This document shows, piece after piece, positions 29,395 through 38,268 of a DNA stretch of 46,839 nucleotides; the first letter of the stretch is position 1, and each line of letters opens with the position of its first letter. The stretch spans positions 1 to 46,839 of the forward strand of contig CAMVEL010000013.1 of NCBI GenBank assembly GCA_947166565.1, read 5' to 3'. The translations under genes and the position numbers were made by a program. Below the pieces are notes generated by a model. The model did not search any database and was not told the origin of the DNA. It saw only the letters and a list, made by a program, of their open reading frames with translations. Origin of the DNA: an uncultured Erysipelotrichaceae bacterium. GTDB taxonomy: Bacteria > Bacillota_I > Bacilli_A > RFN20 > CAG-826.

Positions 29395-30612
29395 ATGAAC
29401 GATTCACAGCAGCAAGATAAATATTTTGTCGGAGTTAGATTTGCCGGCTCCGAAAAGTCCTACTACTATTCAACGAAATATTCCGATCTAAAAATCGGCG
29501 ATTTGGTCATTGTCCCTTCAAACGACGTTACCGATATAGCGACCGTTTCCACCGCGGTTATGAATACCGCCGCCTATAAAAGCGATATGACCCTTCGTCC
29601 AATTTACCATAAAGCGACAAAAGCCGAGCTTAAAACCCACGAACAAAACCTCGCCAAAGCAAAGGAAGCGATTGCTATTGCCCAAAAAGAGGCAAACGCG
29701 AAAAACCTCCCGATGGATTTCACCTCCGCTTCCTATTCCTTCGATGGGTCGGTCATTACATTAGCCTATACCTCAACCGAATATCGCGTTGATTTCCGCG
29801 AACTCCTCCCCGTTTTGGGATCTAGGTTTAGGGCTAGGGTCAACTTAAAGCAAATCGCCGCGCGCGATAGGGCAAAAATGATTGGAGGCCTAGGTATCTG
29901 CGGATTACCTTTATGCTGCTCAACCTTCCTCACGACTTTCGAATCCATTGGTATTTCGAAGATGAAGAACCAGATGCTTGCCATCAACGCCCAAAAGTAT
30001 TCTGGACCATGTGAAAAATTGATGTGCTGCTTAGCATATGAAGACGAAACCTATACTTTGGAGAAAAAAGATTTCCCACGTATCGGCCAAACCGTGAAAT
30101 TGGATGAAGGCGATTATAGCGTCAATTCCTTCAATATCGTTTCTAGAACGGTTCGCTTAGTCAACGCAGATAAAAGCGACGTCAAGAACGTAACCCTTGA
30201 AGAATATAGGGACATGGAAAAAGGAATCTACACCCCAAAGGCCGAAGAAACCGTAACCAAGGAAGAATATCGTCTCCCCGATTTCCACATAGTTCCTGAA
30301 CCCGCCAAAACCGAAGAGAAGGAAGACTCTCCAAGAAACGAGGAAAGGCGCGATAGAAATGACCGCAGGGATCATAATCGCAACGACCGTAGAGACCACC
30401 ATAACCGCAATCAGAACAACCATGGCGATAGACGTTTAAATGAACAACGTCGCGATAATAAAAATCCCCGCAATAATAACCAAAACCCTGCAAATCCCCA
30501 AAGAAATGAGGGAGGCGAGGGAAGAAAAGATAACAATAGATTCCACCGCCATCACCGCCCAAAGGGTCATAACCGCCCAGAGAATAGGGGACCGAAAGGA
30601 ACCGGAGAATGA
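29395..30612 (+). CDS. ricT: RicT (YaaT), PSP1-domain protein of the RNA-maturation Y-complex
   Basis: 405 residues. Residues ~1-270 are the PSP1-like core, with YFVGVRFAGSEKSYYY at the start and the cysteine cluster GLGICGLPLCCSTF and GPCEKLMCCLAYE, which supports an iron-sulfur cluster in RicT of B. subtilis. RicT with RicA and RicF helps RNase Y process many mRNAs and affects competence and sporulation. Residues ~305-405 are an unusual low-complexity tail rich in Arg, Asn, His and Asp (RRDRNDRRDHNRND repeats, then NRFHRHHRPKGHNRP), absent from the B. subtilis protein as I know it. It looks like an RNA-binding or condensate-forming tail. The stop overlaps rsmI by four bases (ATGA). Confidence 0.9.
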   Translation: MNDSQQQDKYFVGVRFAGSEKSYYYSTKYSDLKIGDLVIVPSNDVTDIATVSTAVMNTAAYKSDMTLRPIYHKATKAELKTHEQNLAKAKEAIAIAQKEANAKNLPMDFTSASYSFDGSVITLAYTSTEYRVDFRELLPVLGSRFRARVNLKQIAARDRAKMIGGLGICGLPLCCSTFLTTFESIGISKMKNQMLAINAQKYSGPCEKLMCCLAYEDETYTLEKKDFPRIGQTVKLDEGDYSVNSFNIVSRTVRLVNADKSDVKNVTLEEYRDMEKGIYTPKAEETVTKEEYRLPDFHIVPEPAKTEEKEDSPRNEERRDRNDRRDHNRNDRRDHHNRNQNNHGDRRLNEQRRDNKNPRNNNQNPANPQRNEGGEGRKDNNRFHRHHRPKGHNRPENRGPKGTGE

Positions 30613-31481
30613 GCGTTATAAAAGGGTTAAATTTCTCTCAAGATTCCCTTCTTTTAACATTGGTCGCCACCCCAATCGGCAACCTAGAGGATATGAGCCC
30701 GAGAGGAATCAAAGCCCTCTCGGAAGCTGACGATATTTTTTGTGAGGATACAAGAAATACCGAGAAGCTTCTTTCTTGTTTGAAAATTGGGAAGAAGAAT
30801 CTCCATTCCTGCCACGATTTCAACGAGGAAGAGGAATCAAACAAAGCCATAACGCTAATAAAAGAAGGCAAGAAAGTTTGTTATGCTTCTGATGCCGGAT
30901 ACCCTCTTGTATCCGATCCAGGTTCGCGCCTTGTGGCAAAGGCTCTGGAAAACGATATTCGCGTGAGTGTAGTGCCAGGACCTTGTGCCGCCATAAATGC
31001 CCTTGTTTGTTCAGGCCTCGATTCGGAACACTTCTATTTTGAAGGGTTCCTTCCACCAAAGGAAAAAGCCCGCAACGATGAATTAAGGGAGCTATCGGAA
31101 AGAAAAGAAACCCTTATATTCTATGAATCGCCCCATCGTATTACAAAAACACTCATTGCCATGTGTGCTGTATTCGGCCCAAGGAAAGCCGTTATAGCAA
31201 GGGAATTGACCAAAGTTCATGAAGAATTCATCCGTGGCACGCTTCCAGAACTAGCAATTCTAGGGGAAGACGAGCTACGCGGAGAAATGGTCATAATCGT
31301 CGAAGGTAAGCCAAACGCGGCCGTTGAAGTTGACGATAACATGATCTGTCTTGCTTTACGTGATGAGCTCGAATTTGAGCGCAGCGGCAAAGAAGCCGTT
31401 GAAAACGTCGCCAAGAACATGGGCGTTAAGAAAAACCGCGTGTACGCGATTTATCTAAAAACATTCAAAGACAACAACTAA
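30609..31481 (+). CDS. rsmI: 16S rRNA (cytidine1402-2'-O)-methyltransferase
   Basis: 290 residues. The tetrapyrrole-methylase fold is shown by LVATPIGNLEDMSPRGIKAL, the hallmark start, then DIFCEDTRNTEKLL, ASDAGYPLVSDPGSRLV, VVPGPCAAINALVCSG and FEGFLPPKEKAR. The enzyme methylates the ribose of C1402 in the decoding centre with S-adenosylmethionine. The C-terminal part (ERSGKEAVENVAKNMGVKKN) is the usual helical extension. It is the last gene of the operon. A terminator lies 12 bases later within the coding end of the convergent gene. Confidence 0.95.
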   Translation: MSVIKGLNFSQDSLLLTLVATPIGNLEDMSPRGIKALSEADDIFCEDTRNTEKLLSCLKIGKKNLHSCHDFNEEEESNKAITLIKEGKKVCYASDAGYPLVSDPGSRLVAKALENDIRVSVVPGPCAAINALVCSGLDSEHFYFEGFLPPKEKARNDELRELSERKETLIFYESPHRITKTLIAMCAVFGPRKAVIARELTKVHEEFIRGTLPELAILGEDELRGEMVIIVEGKPNAAVEVDDNMICLALRDELEFERSGKEAVENVAKNMGVKKNRVYAIYLKTFKDNN

Positions 31482-31484
31482 AGA

Positions 31485-34400
31485 TTATTTAGGAGATGCG
31501 CCCTTGAGGCTCATCTCTTTTTTTATCCTCTTTGTATCAAGGATGAACGAAAGGATCACATACCCGCCATATAAGCCAATGCCAGCAATGGCAAGGACGA
31601 TGCCTTTATTGAGTTCTGGGGTGAAATAGATCATCTCATAGCTTACTTTACCGGCAGGAGCCACAAAGCCCTGGAGGCCACCATCGACCCTAATGGATTG
31701 CAATTTGGTGCGATTTCCGCTTTCATCAATCGCGGTAACGTTCCAACCCAAATCGTATCCTAGCTGCGTGCTAATAATCCTCATCGAATCGTAATTCGTG
31801 TGGAACGTGTATCCGTTTTTCACTTTTTTAACGTCCTGTAGACGGTCTTCGTAAGCCTTATTGGTTATGGCGTTCATCTCATTGGCCCCAATGCAGGTAA
31901 TACGATAATCGTTAGGATCCAATCTTTGGGCATTCTTGGTATCCGCGGAATCCAAATATGGCCAAATCAAGCAGATGTAGGCTACTTTGCCTTTGGCAAA
32001 GAAACCAGATGATCCTGCATAGCCTAACTGCCAATTTTCGAATTTCCCACCTTCCCCTAGAGTTCCAAAGGCGGATCCATCATAACCAAGAACCTCTCCG
32101 GAAGCCCCGTAGAATATAACGCGAGGTTGCTTAAGGAAATTCTTCTTGTCCAAGTTCCTTTGAGCCTCGTTTGTCCTCTTTGTTATAAGGAAATAAGCCC
32201 CTTCTTCGTCCTCGTTGAAATAGGTTCCAGAGGTCGGGCTAATCAATATGTGGTCTTTTCCCGCAACGGTTGAGGTCGCAGAGGTGATTTGGGCTTTCGA
32301 ATCATAATGGTTGACGATGTATCCTAGGCCTTCGTTATAGTAAAGGGCGTTTTTGGACGCATAAAGATAATCGCCAGACTTAGGCTTATAATTCTCGAAT
32401 TTCAAGCCGCTACCATTGCTTAAGACTTTCCTGCCGAATTCCTCATTTAAAGCTGCGGCGGTGATACCTTTGGTGTTTTTGATTTCGAAGATTTCGGGCA
32501 ATTCGACTTTGTCGTCGATTATCGCCCCACGCATGAAGATCTCGCCGTTTCTAACATGGTTGGAATGGATGGCGTTTACGTTGCTACGGAAGGAAGAACC
32601 ATAGAAATCGGAAGCGGTGCCGGCTTCGTTACGGTTCATTCTAAACAGAAGCGAAGAATCGACAGCATGCCCTAGATATGGCATATGCTGTTCATCAACG
32701 CGATAAACACGGTAATCGGTCCTGTTTTGCGAATATTCAGGCATTTCGACGGCTCCAAAAGGAACGGATTCGCCATTCCAAACGTCGGATCCGCTTGGGA
32801 GGTTTCTTCTAACAATATAACGATATCCGAGGGCGTAATCGGTGCCATAACGACGATCGCGGTAATAGCCAGACCACCCATAATCGGTAATGGCCGTATC
32901 GTTATAGGCCTTCCTCGAATTGACGATTGGGGTTCCAAGCATGTAATTCATGTAGCAGAATTCGATGTCATCGTAATTGATTAAACTATGGAAAGAACCT
33001 GAACCCGCTTCGCCAAAAGCATATTGGAAGTTATCGGTCGTATGGGCGTGATCTGTGTCGACACGGTAAAATGGTTCGCCCCGTGCATCGATTTTCGAGG
33101 CCACGTATAACGCGGAGTTCAAACTTTGTTCCCCGTTCATGTAATAGGTTTTCGTATTCCATAAGCCGACATAGAAATAAGCCGTGTTGCCCATGGCGAT
33201 AGCTTCTGCGGCGACGAAAATCAGCATAACGTGGCTAAGCCACTTCTTCTTATATCCAACAAGCAAGACAACCGACTCAAAAATGATCAAAGCGATTTGA
33301 TAGTAAAGGTAATAGCTTCTGATCAAACCGTTGAATGCATCGGTTGGAACCAAATATTCGCTCTTGTAGTAAGTGGAATAATTCACCCAATCGAATCTTC
33401 TTGATTCGAGCATCCAGAAGATAATGCAATAGGTCAAAATGGTCATAATAAGGGCCAAAACTGAGCCCGCTAAAGGTATCCACCTATTCGAATCCTTCCT
33501 TTGGTCATAAGCCCAGCAACCATAATGGACGATACTAGGAACAAGAACGAACAGCCATCTTCCATATCCGTTGCCAGAGAATCCGAAGAAGAAATAATAA
33601 CCAAACGTCGTAAAAGCGAAGAACAAGCATCCGAGGATACCGAAAATGTGGCTTATCTTCCTTTGGGCGATGCTATGTAACAAACCTTGGAAGAAGAGAA
33701 TTACGAAGGGCGTGTAGAAGAATATCGCCGCGGTCCAAGCATCGTAAGCATTGGAACTGTTGGCTCTAACCAAAGGAAGGGCGATAAATCCGCCGGTTGG
33801 ATAGAAGAAGGATACAAGGCTCATCAATTCCCTGGCTGGGCTTTCTCCGACTTCGAGGAAGATGAGCTGGAAGAAGGTTCTGAAATCCTTGTTCTTAATT
33901 GCCTCTATCAACCCGTCTTTATAGGCAGCGCCGATACTCGCGGTTCTTCCAGTCATACTAGATAGGCGCAAAGACGGCAATAAAACCCACATGCAAAGCA
34001 TGAGACCAATTGCAAATCCCAATATTCCGATTAATACCACCAGCACGTTATCTTTGGCTTTGCGCTCCTTGAAGGTCACAAAATAACGGAAGGCGGCATA
34101 GATAACGCCCCAAATACACATAGTGACCAAAAGGAGGAAACAAGAGACCATCATCAGGAAAATACCGATGCTTAGGGCTCCGACTTTCTTTTCTTTTAAA
34201 ACCCTCTCGATGCCATAAAGGACCAATGGGACATAGGTTAAAGCACTGACAAACGTAGGGAAGCCAACCATGAAATTCAAATATCCCGAGAATCCGATGG
34301 CGATCGCCCCGAATCTCGCGGCTCCTTCGGAGATGCCACGATATTTGAGGAACATCCTTGAGAAAACAACCGCCAAGGTTAGTTTGGCAATGGTCGCCAA

Positions 34401-34817
34401 GGCAAACATTTGGGGAACGGCAGATCTAGGGAAGAAGGAAATCAAAATCATGAAAGGGTCAAATAACCCGTAATAGGCGTTCGCCCCGATGTTGTCCGAC
34501 CCAAGGAAGGTTACGTTATCGTAAAGGATGAATTCCCCGGTCGTAAAGAAATGCCGCCATGTATCATGATAACTTTGGGCAAAGGGCAGGTATTGATGCG
34601 AATAGTCCCAGTTAAAAGCGCTGGAGAAATTATTCGTGGCCAAACCGAATATACACCAAAGGAACCCGACTACGATGGTGAACAAAACAAAGTAGAAGGG
34701 GCTCTTCCAATTCTTTAGGAAGGAGAGCTTTTCTTTCCAGAATTCAACGTCTTTGACGTTATTGAAAAAGGTCAGAACGCGAGTCTTAACTGGGTTTTGA
34801 TCCTTGAATAACGCCAT
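31485..34817 (-). CDS. YfhO family membrane protein
   Basis: 1110 residues, large for the family (800-900 typical). The N-terminal half (~40-600) has about 12-14 membrane segments. Early family signatures are FNWDYSHQYLPFAQSYHD (acidic first loop) and SDNIGANAYYGLFDPFMILI, which resembles the acceptor or donor site of GT-C glycosyltransferases. A large extracytoplasmic part (~600-1070) follows, and one membrane helix near the end (GIVLAIAGIGLYGGYVIL). In B. subtilis and Listeria, YfhO proteins add sugars to wall polymers such as lipoteichoic acid using a lipid-linked sugar. The sugar and polymer here are unknown. It is the last gene of the minus-strand run, ten bases after a PII-like gene. 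Confidence 0.85.
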   Translation of the reverse strand: MALFKDQNPVKTRVLTFFNNVKDVEFWKEKLSFLKNWKSPFYFVLFTIVVGFLWCIFGLATNNFSSAFNWDYSHQYLPFAQSYHDTWRHFFTTGEFILYDNVTFLGSDNIGANAYYGLFDPFMILISFFPRSAVPQMFALATIAKLTLAVVFSRMFLKYRGISEGAARFGAIAIGFSGYLNFMVGFPTFVSALTYVPLVLYGIERVLKEKKVGALSIGIFLMMVSCFLLLVTMCIWGVIYAAFRYFVTFKERKAKDNVLVVLIGILGFAIGLMLCMWVLLPSLRLSSMTGRTASIGAAYKDGLIEAIKNKDFRTFFQLIFLEVGESPARELMSLVSFFYPTGGFIALPLVRANSSNAYDAWTAAIFFYTPFVILFFQGLLHSIAQRKISHIFGILGCLFFAFTTFGYYFFFGFSGNGYGRWLFVLVPSIVHYGCWAYDQRKDSNRWIPLAGSVLALIMTILTYCIIFWMLESRRFDWVNYSTYYKSEYLVPTDAFNGLIRSYYLYYQIALIIFESVVLLVGYKKKWLSHVMLIFVAAEAIAMGNTAYFYVGLWNTKTYYMNGEQSLNSALYVASKIDARGEPFYRVDTDHAHTTDNFQYAFGEAGSGSFHSLINYDDIEFCYMNYMLGTPIVNSRKAYNDTAITDYGWSGYYRDRRYGTDYALGYRYIVRRNLPSGSDVWNGESVPFGAVEMPEYSQNRTDYRVYRVDEQHMPYLGHAVDSSLLFRMNRNEAGTASDFYGSSFRSNVNAIHSNHVRNGEIFMRGAIIDDKVELPEIFEIKNTKGITAAALNEEFGRKVLSNGSGLKFENYKPKSGDYLYASKNALYYNEGLGYIVNHYDSKAQITSATSTVAGKDHILISPTSGTYFNEDEEGAYFLITKRTNEAQRNLDKKNFLKQPRVIFYGASGEVLGYDGSAFGTLGEGGKFENWQLGYAGSSGFFAKGKVAYICLIWPYLDSADTKNAQRLDPNDYRITCIGANEMNAITNKAYEDRLQDVKKVKNGYTFHTNYDSMRIISTQLGYDLGWNVTAIDESGNRTKLQSIRVDGGLQGFVAPAGKVSYEMIYFTPELNKGIVLAIAGIGLYGGYVILSFILDTKRIKKEMSLKGASPK
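31493..31524 (+). terminator. rsmI operon terminator inside the end of the opposite gene
   Basis: GAGATG-GCC and GGC-CATCTC form a stem with one mismatch bulge and a five-base loop, followed by seven T bases. It lies 12 bases past the rsmI stop and at the same time encodes the last residues of the convergent YfhO protein. Confidence 0.75.
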
Positions 34818-34827
34818 AAAGCCCTAA

Positions 34828-35190
34828 TTATTCTCCTGTGGTTTTCTTTTCTTCGGTCTTCTCTTCTGGAGGGATGATTCCGATATGGTCGGATACAGGC
34901 AAGGAAAAGGCAATCCCCTGTCCTTTGGTGGACATGCCGGCCCCATCATTGACCGCAAGAAGAATCTTATCGCGAATCTCAATAGGCACAAGGATCATCA
35001 CGATTTCCTTTTCCGGTGTAACCGTTACACCGAAAAATTGCTCAAGTTCCTTGTTTCCCGTTCCACGAGCGGAAATAACGGTGCCTCCTCGAGCGCCTGC
35101 AGCCCTTGCAGCAGTCATCACGAGATCGGTAAAGCCTTTGTTGACGATGCAGAATATGGCTTCGTATTTTCCATCATTCATTTCGGTCAT
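34828..35190 (-). CDS. PII-like signalling protein, first of a pair
   Basis: 120 residues with the ferredoxin-like PII fold: AIFCIVNKGFTDLVMTAARA, GARGGTVISARGTGNKE (like the family GARGGTVLxGRG), KEIVMILVPIE, then KGQGIAFSLPV. The T-loop region is short, as in the non-GlnB PII-like groups. PII-like proteins bind nucleotides or small ligands and control a membrane transporter or enzyme. Here the neighbours make the DUF1538 membrane protein the obvious partner. The start overlaps the second PII-like gene by four bases, and GGGGGAAA lies before the ATG. Acts in the cytoplasm at the membrane. Confidence 0.8.
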   Translation of the reverse strand: MTEMNDGKYEAIFCIVNKGFTDLVMTAARAAGARGGTVISARGTGNKELEQFFGVTVTPEKEIVMILVPIEIRDKILLAVNDGAGMSTKGQGIAFSLPVSDHIGIIPPEEKTEEKKTTGE

Positions 35191-35624
35191 TTTTTCTTTC
35201 CCCCTATGATTTTCTTTTTCTTCTTCTTTTTTTCATCGTCCTCAACGGCGTTTTCGAAGATTCTGATATTACCTAGCATCTTGTAAACGGAAATGGACAT
35301 CACGCTTGTTAGATTAACGCAAAAGGCGATGCCTTTGGATATTTTGCTGACGGCAAACCTTTGTTCAATGCTTTTCCTTAGCAAATTCCATGTATCGTCG
35401 CGAATAATCGAGAAGACGATGACCTTCCTAAGCTCGCCGATACCGGTAACTTCCATCCAAGTGTTTAAAGCGGTGCCCCTACCCCTTGTCATAAAGCAGG
35501 CATAGGCTTCGTTTTGATAACAAAGCTGAGCAATTGCGTCCTCTTGTCCCTCATTAACAACAACACAGACAAGCAGCAATTTGTGAAGGCGATGAGTTTT
35601 ATCGTAAGGCGTGATTTCTGCCAT
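35187..35624 (-). CDS. PII-like signalling protein, second, with lysine-rich tail
   Basis: 145 residues. The fold order is the same as its neighbour: KLLLVCVVVNEGQEDAIAQL, ACFMTRGRGTALNTWMEV, RKVIVFSIIRDDTWNLL, ISKGIAFCVNLTSV. It differs in lacking the GARGGT loop (here ACFMTRGRG) and in ending with an Asp/Glu then Lys stretch (DDEKKKKKKKIIGGKKK). That tail could bind the membrane surface or nucleic acid. The gene starts one base inside the stop of the DUF1538 gene and has GAGGTGG upstream. Two different PII-like proteins after one DUF1538 gene suggest a mixed or competing regulator. Confidence 0.75.
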   Translation of the reverse strand: MAEITPYDKTHRLHKLLLVCVVVNEGQEDAIAQLCYQNEAYACFMTRGRGTALNTWMEVTGIGELRKVIVFSIIRDDTWNLLRKSIEQRFAVSKISKGIAFCVNLTSVMSISVYKMLGNIRIFENAVEDDEKKKKKKKIIGGKKK

Positions 35625-37195
35625 TATGCCACCTCCACATTCTCAAAATCGAAATGAATAACCTGCGCATCGTTTGGTTCGACAATACGCTTTCTCGCTT
35701 GCGAAAGCCTGATGTTTCTGTGGATGATGTCGACAACTCCTAAGCCTTGTAACACCACAAGAGGCATCATGGCCACCAAAGCAACCAAGCCAAAACCATA
35801 AAGATAGACGTCTTGCCCCCTTGCAAAAGAGAAACCAAGGCAATAAGGCAAAATGAAGGTCGAGGTCATTGGACCAGAGGCTACTCCGCCGGAATCGAAG
35901 GCACTCGCGGTGGTAATCGGCGAAACAAAGAACGATAAGGCGAAGGCTATGATATAGCCTGGAATTAAATAATACATGATGTCGAATTGGAAATAAGCGC
36001 GGATAAGCGTTAAGGCGACCGCCACCCCAATAGAGACCGCAAGAGTGATCAAGACATGGATTTTCTTGATATTACCTTCGGTAACGTCTTCGATTTGCTG
36101 GACCAAGACGTGGACGGCAGGTTCAGCCAAAACGCCAAAGACGCCAAACAAGGTACCGATAATTAATGCCAAAGGTAGGAATTTGCCATCGGACCCGAAC
36201 CCTTGCCCGACCTTGGAGGCGATTGGCAAGAAGCCGTATTGAACAGCGGAAAGGAAAAGAACCAACCCTATGTAGGTAACAATCATACCGTTAACGATAC
36301 GGAAGATAGTCTTTCCTGGAAGCTTAACGAAGATGCGGTCGTAAATGAGGAAGAAAATGAGGATCGGCCCAATCGATAAAGCGACGTTTTTGCTCGATTC
36401 GATTAACCCATGCGCTATATTTTGGCCCATATCAGTCCCAAAAACGGCAGGAGTATAGGTATTTGGAAGGTCGTTTCCAGTAAGTTTCATGATCCAAGCG
36501 ATGATGATGACGGCGATTATTGGCCCGACAGAGCAAAGAGCCGTCAAGCCGAAGGCGTCTTCAGAGTTTTTGCCACCGTGGGATGCCGCTAAGCCAACGC
36601 CAAATCCTAAAAGGAAGGGGACGGTGACAGGGCCGGTTGTAACTCCTCCTGCGTCAAAGCAAATTGGAAGAAAGCGAGGATTGATCACATACGCAAGCAT
36701 GAAGACGAGCCCGTAGAAAGCGAGGAAGAACATGTTGAGGTTTTTCTTAGAGAAAACCCTTGATACCCCAACGACTAGGAAAAGTCCAACGCCCAAGCCA
36801 ATAGTGACGATAATAACTATCGAATTGATGCCGATTTGTCCTGAAAGGACAGCCAAATCTGGCTCTGCGATCGTTACGAGGACTCCAAGGATGAAGGTCA
36901 TGGCCAAAACAAAGAACAAATTCTTCTTTTGCATGAGGGAACCACCGATTATCTGACCGATATCGGTCATGGATTGTTCGGTTCCAACGCTGAATAAACC
37001 CATTCCAACCACAACGGAGGCAGTCGCGATAAGGAAAGTGAAAAATTCGCTATCGGAAATCAGAAACTGAGGTTGGAAGGCGGTGCTAAAAGCAAATTTT
37101 TGGAAGAGGAAGAAAATGATGACGACGATCGCGATTGGCAAAGTCGAAAAGAGCGATTCTCTTCCTTTCGATAGCCAATAACGAACCTTTGTCAT
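35624..37195 (-). CDS. DUF1538 family membrane protein
   Basis: 523 residues with about 12 membrane segments. The protein is an internal duplication: TIAEPDLAVLSGQI (~108-121) pairs with VLAEPAVHVLVQQI (~355), and ICFDAGGVTTGPVTVPFLLG (~179-198) pairs with SAFDSGGVASGPMTSTFILP (~440). An acidic residue with the glycine-rich break in each half is typical of inverted-repeat secondary transporters. DUF1538 has no assigned substrate. It starts four bases inside the stop of the pseudouridine synthase gene and is directly followed by two PII-like genes. PII partners usually report nitrogen, carbon or energy state, so an ammonium-, anion- or bicarbonate-like substrate is possible but unproven. Confidence 0.85.
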   Translation of the reverse strand: MTKVRYWLSKGRESLFSTLPIAIVVIIFFLFQKFAFSTAFQPQFLISDSEFFTFLIATASVVVGMGLFSVGTEQSMTDIGQIIGGSLMQKKNLFFVLAMTFILGVLVTIAEPDLAVLSGQIGINSIVIIVTIGLGVGLFLVVGVSRVFSKKNLNMFFLAFYGLVFMLAYVINPRFLPICFDAGGVTTGPVTVPFLLGFGVGLAASHGGKNSEDAFGLTALCSVGPIIAVIIIAWIMKLTGNDLPNTYTPAVFGTDMGQNIAHGLIESSKNVALSIGPILIFFLIYDRIFVKLPGKTIFRIVNGMIVTYIGLVLFLSAVQYGFLPIASKVGQGFGSDGKFLPLALIIGTLFGVFGVLAEPAVHVLVQQIEDVTEGNIKKIHVLITLAVSIGVAVALTLIRAYFQFDIMYYLIPGYIIAFALSFFVSPITTASAFDSGGVASGPMTSTFILPYCLGFSFARGQDVYLYGFGLVALVAMMPLVVLQGLGVVDIIHRNIRLSQARKRIVEPNDAQVIHFDFENVEVA

Positions 37196-38268
37196 CTCTT
37201 TTTGTTACCTTTCGTAATCCCTTTTTTGTAGGCCTTAAAACCGGTTTTGCCTTTTTTTATCTTGGTTGCAGTCCGCGTATCGCGCATCGCCTTCTGCTTC
37301 TTTTCCGCCACCTTATTGACGTTTTTCGCGGAATCGCCGGTTTTTGAGAACATCAATTTTTTGAAATCCTCAGGCATGGGGGCTGTAAAATCATACACCT
37401 TCTTATTGAGAGGATTAACTAGAGTTAATCGATAGGCGTGGAGACCCAATCTATTGAGCGGGTTGGTGGGTTCGCCGTATTTATCGTCCCCGACAACGTA
37501 GAAACCACGCGAACCAAGCTGGACGCGTATTTGGTTTTTACGCCCGGAGAAAATATGGACATCCAACAAGGAATAGGGTTTTTTGTATTTGATCAATGTG
37601 TAATCGGTCCTAGCAAGCTTTCCTTTGGCCCGATTCTTGGTGACATAAACCAAATGGAGGTCGTTATCCGCCAAATAGTCCTCCAAGGAAGCTGACGGAG
37701 GGTTAATCTCTCCTTCGACAATCGCATAGTAGAAACGGTTTTGGACTATGTCCTGCCAAGATGATTGGAAGCTATCCCTAACCTCTGGGGTCTTCCCAAA
37801 AATCAAGACGCCGGAAGTGTCTTCATCAAGTCTATGGACTACGTAAACCCTGGCTTTCTGATTCCTTGCTCTAACGTAATCCGAGACCAAACGGTATGCG
37901 GTTTTGCCCTTTTCGCGGTCGGTTGCAACCGAAAGCAGACCCGAGGGTTTGTTAATCGCGATTATGTATTCATCTTCATAGATAATCGGCAAATCTCTGG
38001 TCTCTTTTTTGGCGATCGGCCTCTTGGAGATGATGACCGAGTCTTCTTCCACGAGCGGATAGTCGAATTGACTTACTGGAACTCCTCCTACCGCAACCTG
38101 ATGATGGGAAAGGAGACTCTTGATGGTCTTTCTTGGCAAATCGGGACGAACGTAAAAGAGGAATTCCATAAGGGTGGTCTTCTTGTGGACCTCATATTCT
38201 TGGATTGAGGAAGGATCAACCAAGCCCTTTTTGGCGTTTTTGCTCTTTTTGTTGTCGTTTCGATTCAT
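37192..38268 (-). CDS. RluA-family pseudouridine synthase with S4 domain
   Basis: 358 residues. An S4-like RNA-binding domain (~28-85, LPRKTIKSLLSHHQVAVGG) precedes the catalytic domain. The active-site motif is VVHRLDEDTSGVLIF with Asp148, and the nucleotide-pocket INKPSGLLSVA is at ~105. RNQIRVQLGSRG is the usual basic motif (normally GRxHQIRVH). The enzyme turns uridine into pseudouridine in rRNA or tRNA; the target base is not predictable. The last ~45 residues are very basic (TATKIKKGKTGFKAYKKGIT), an extra RNA-binding tail. The start overlaps the patatin stop (TAATG). Confidence 0.9.
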   Translation of the reverse strand: MNRNDNKKSKNAKKGLVDPSSIQEYEVHKKTTLMEFLFYVRPDLPRKTIKSLLSHHQVAVGGVPVSQFDYPLVEEDSVIISKRPIAKKETRDLPIIYEDEYIIAINKPSGLLSVATDREKGKTAYRLVSDYVRARNQKARVYVVHRLDEDTSGVLIFGKTPEVRDSFQSSWQDIVQNRFYYAIVEGEINPPSASLEDYLADNDLHLVYVTKNRAKGKLARTDYTLIKYKKPYSLLDVHIFSGRKNQIRVQLGSRGFYVVGDDKYGEPTNPLNRLGLHAYRLTLVNPLNKKVYDFTAPMPEDFKKLMFSKTGDSAKNVNKVAEKKQKAMRDTRTATKIKKGKTGFKAYKKGITKGNKKR

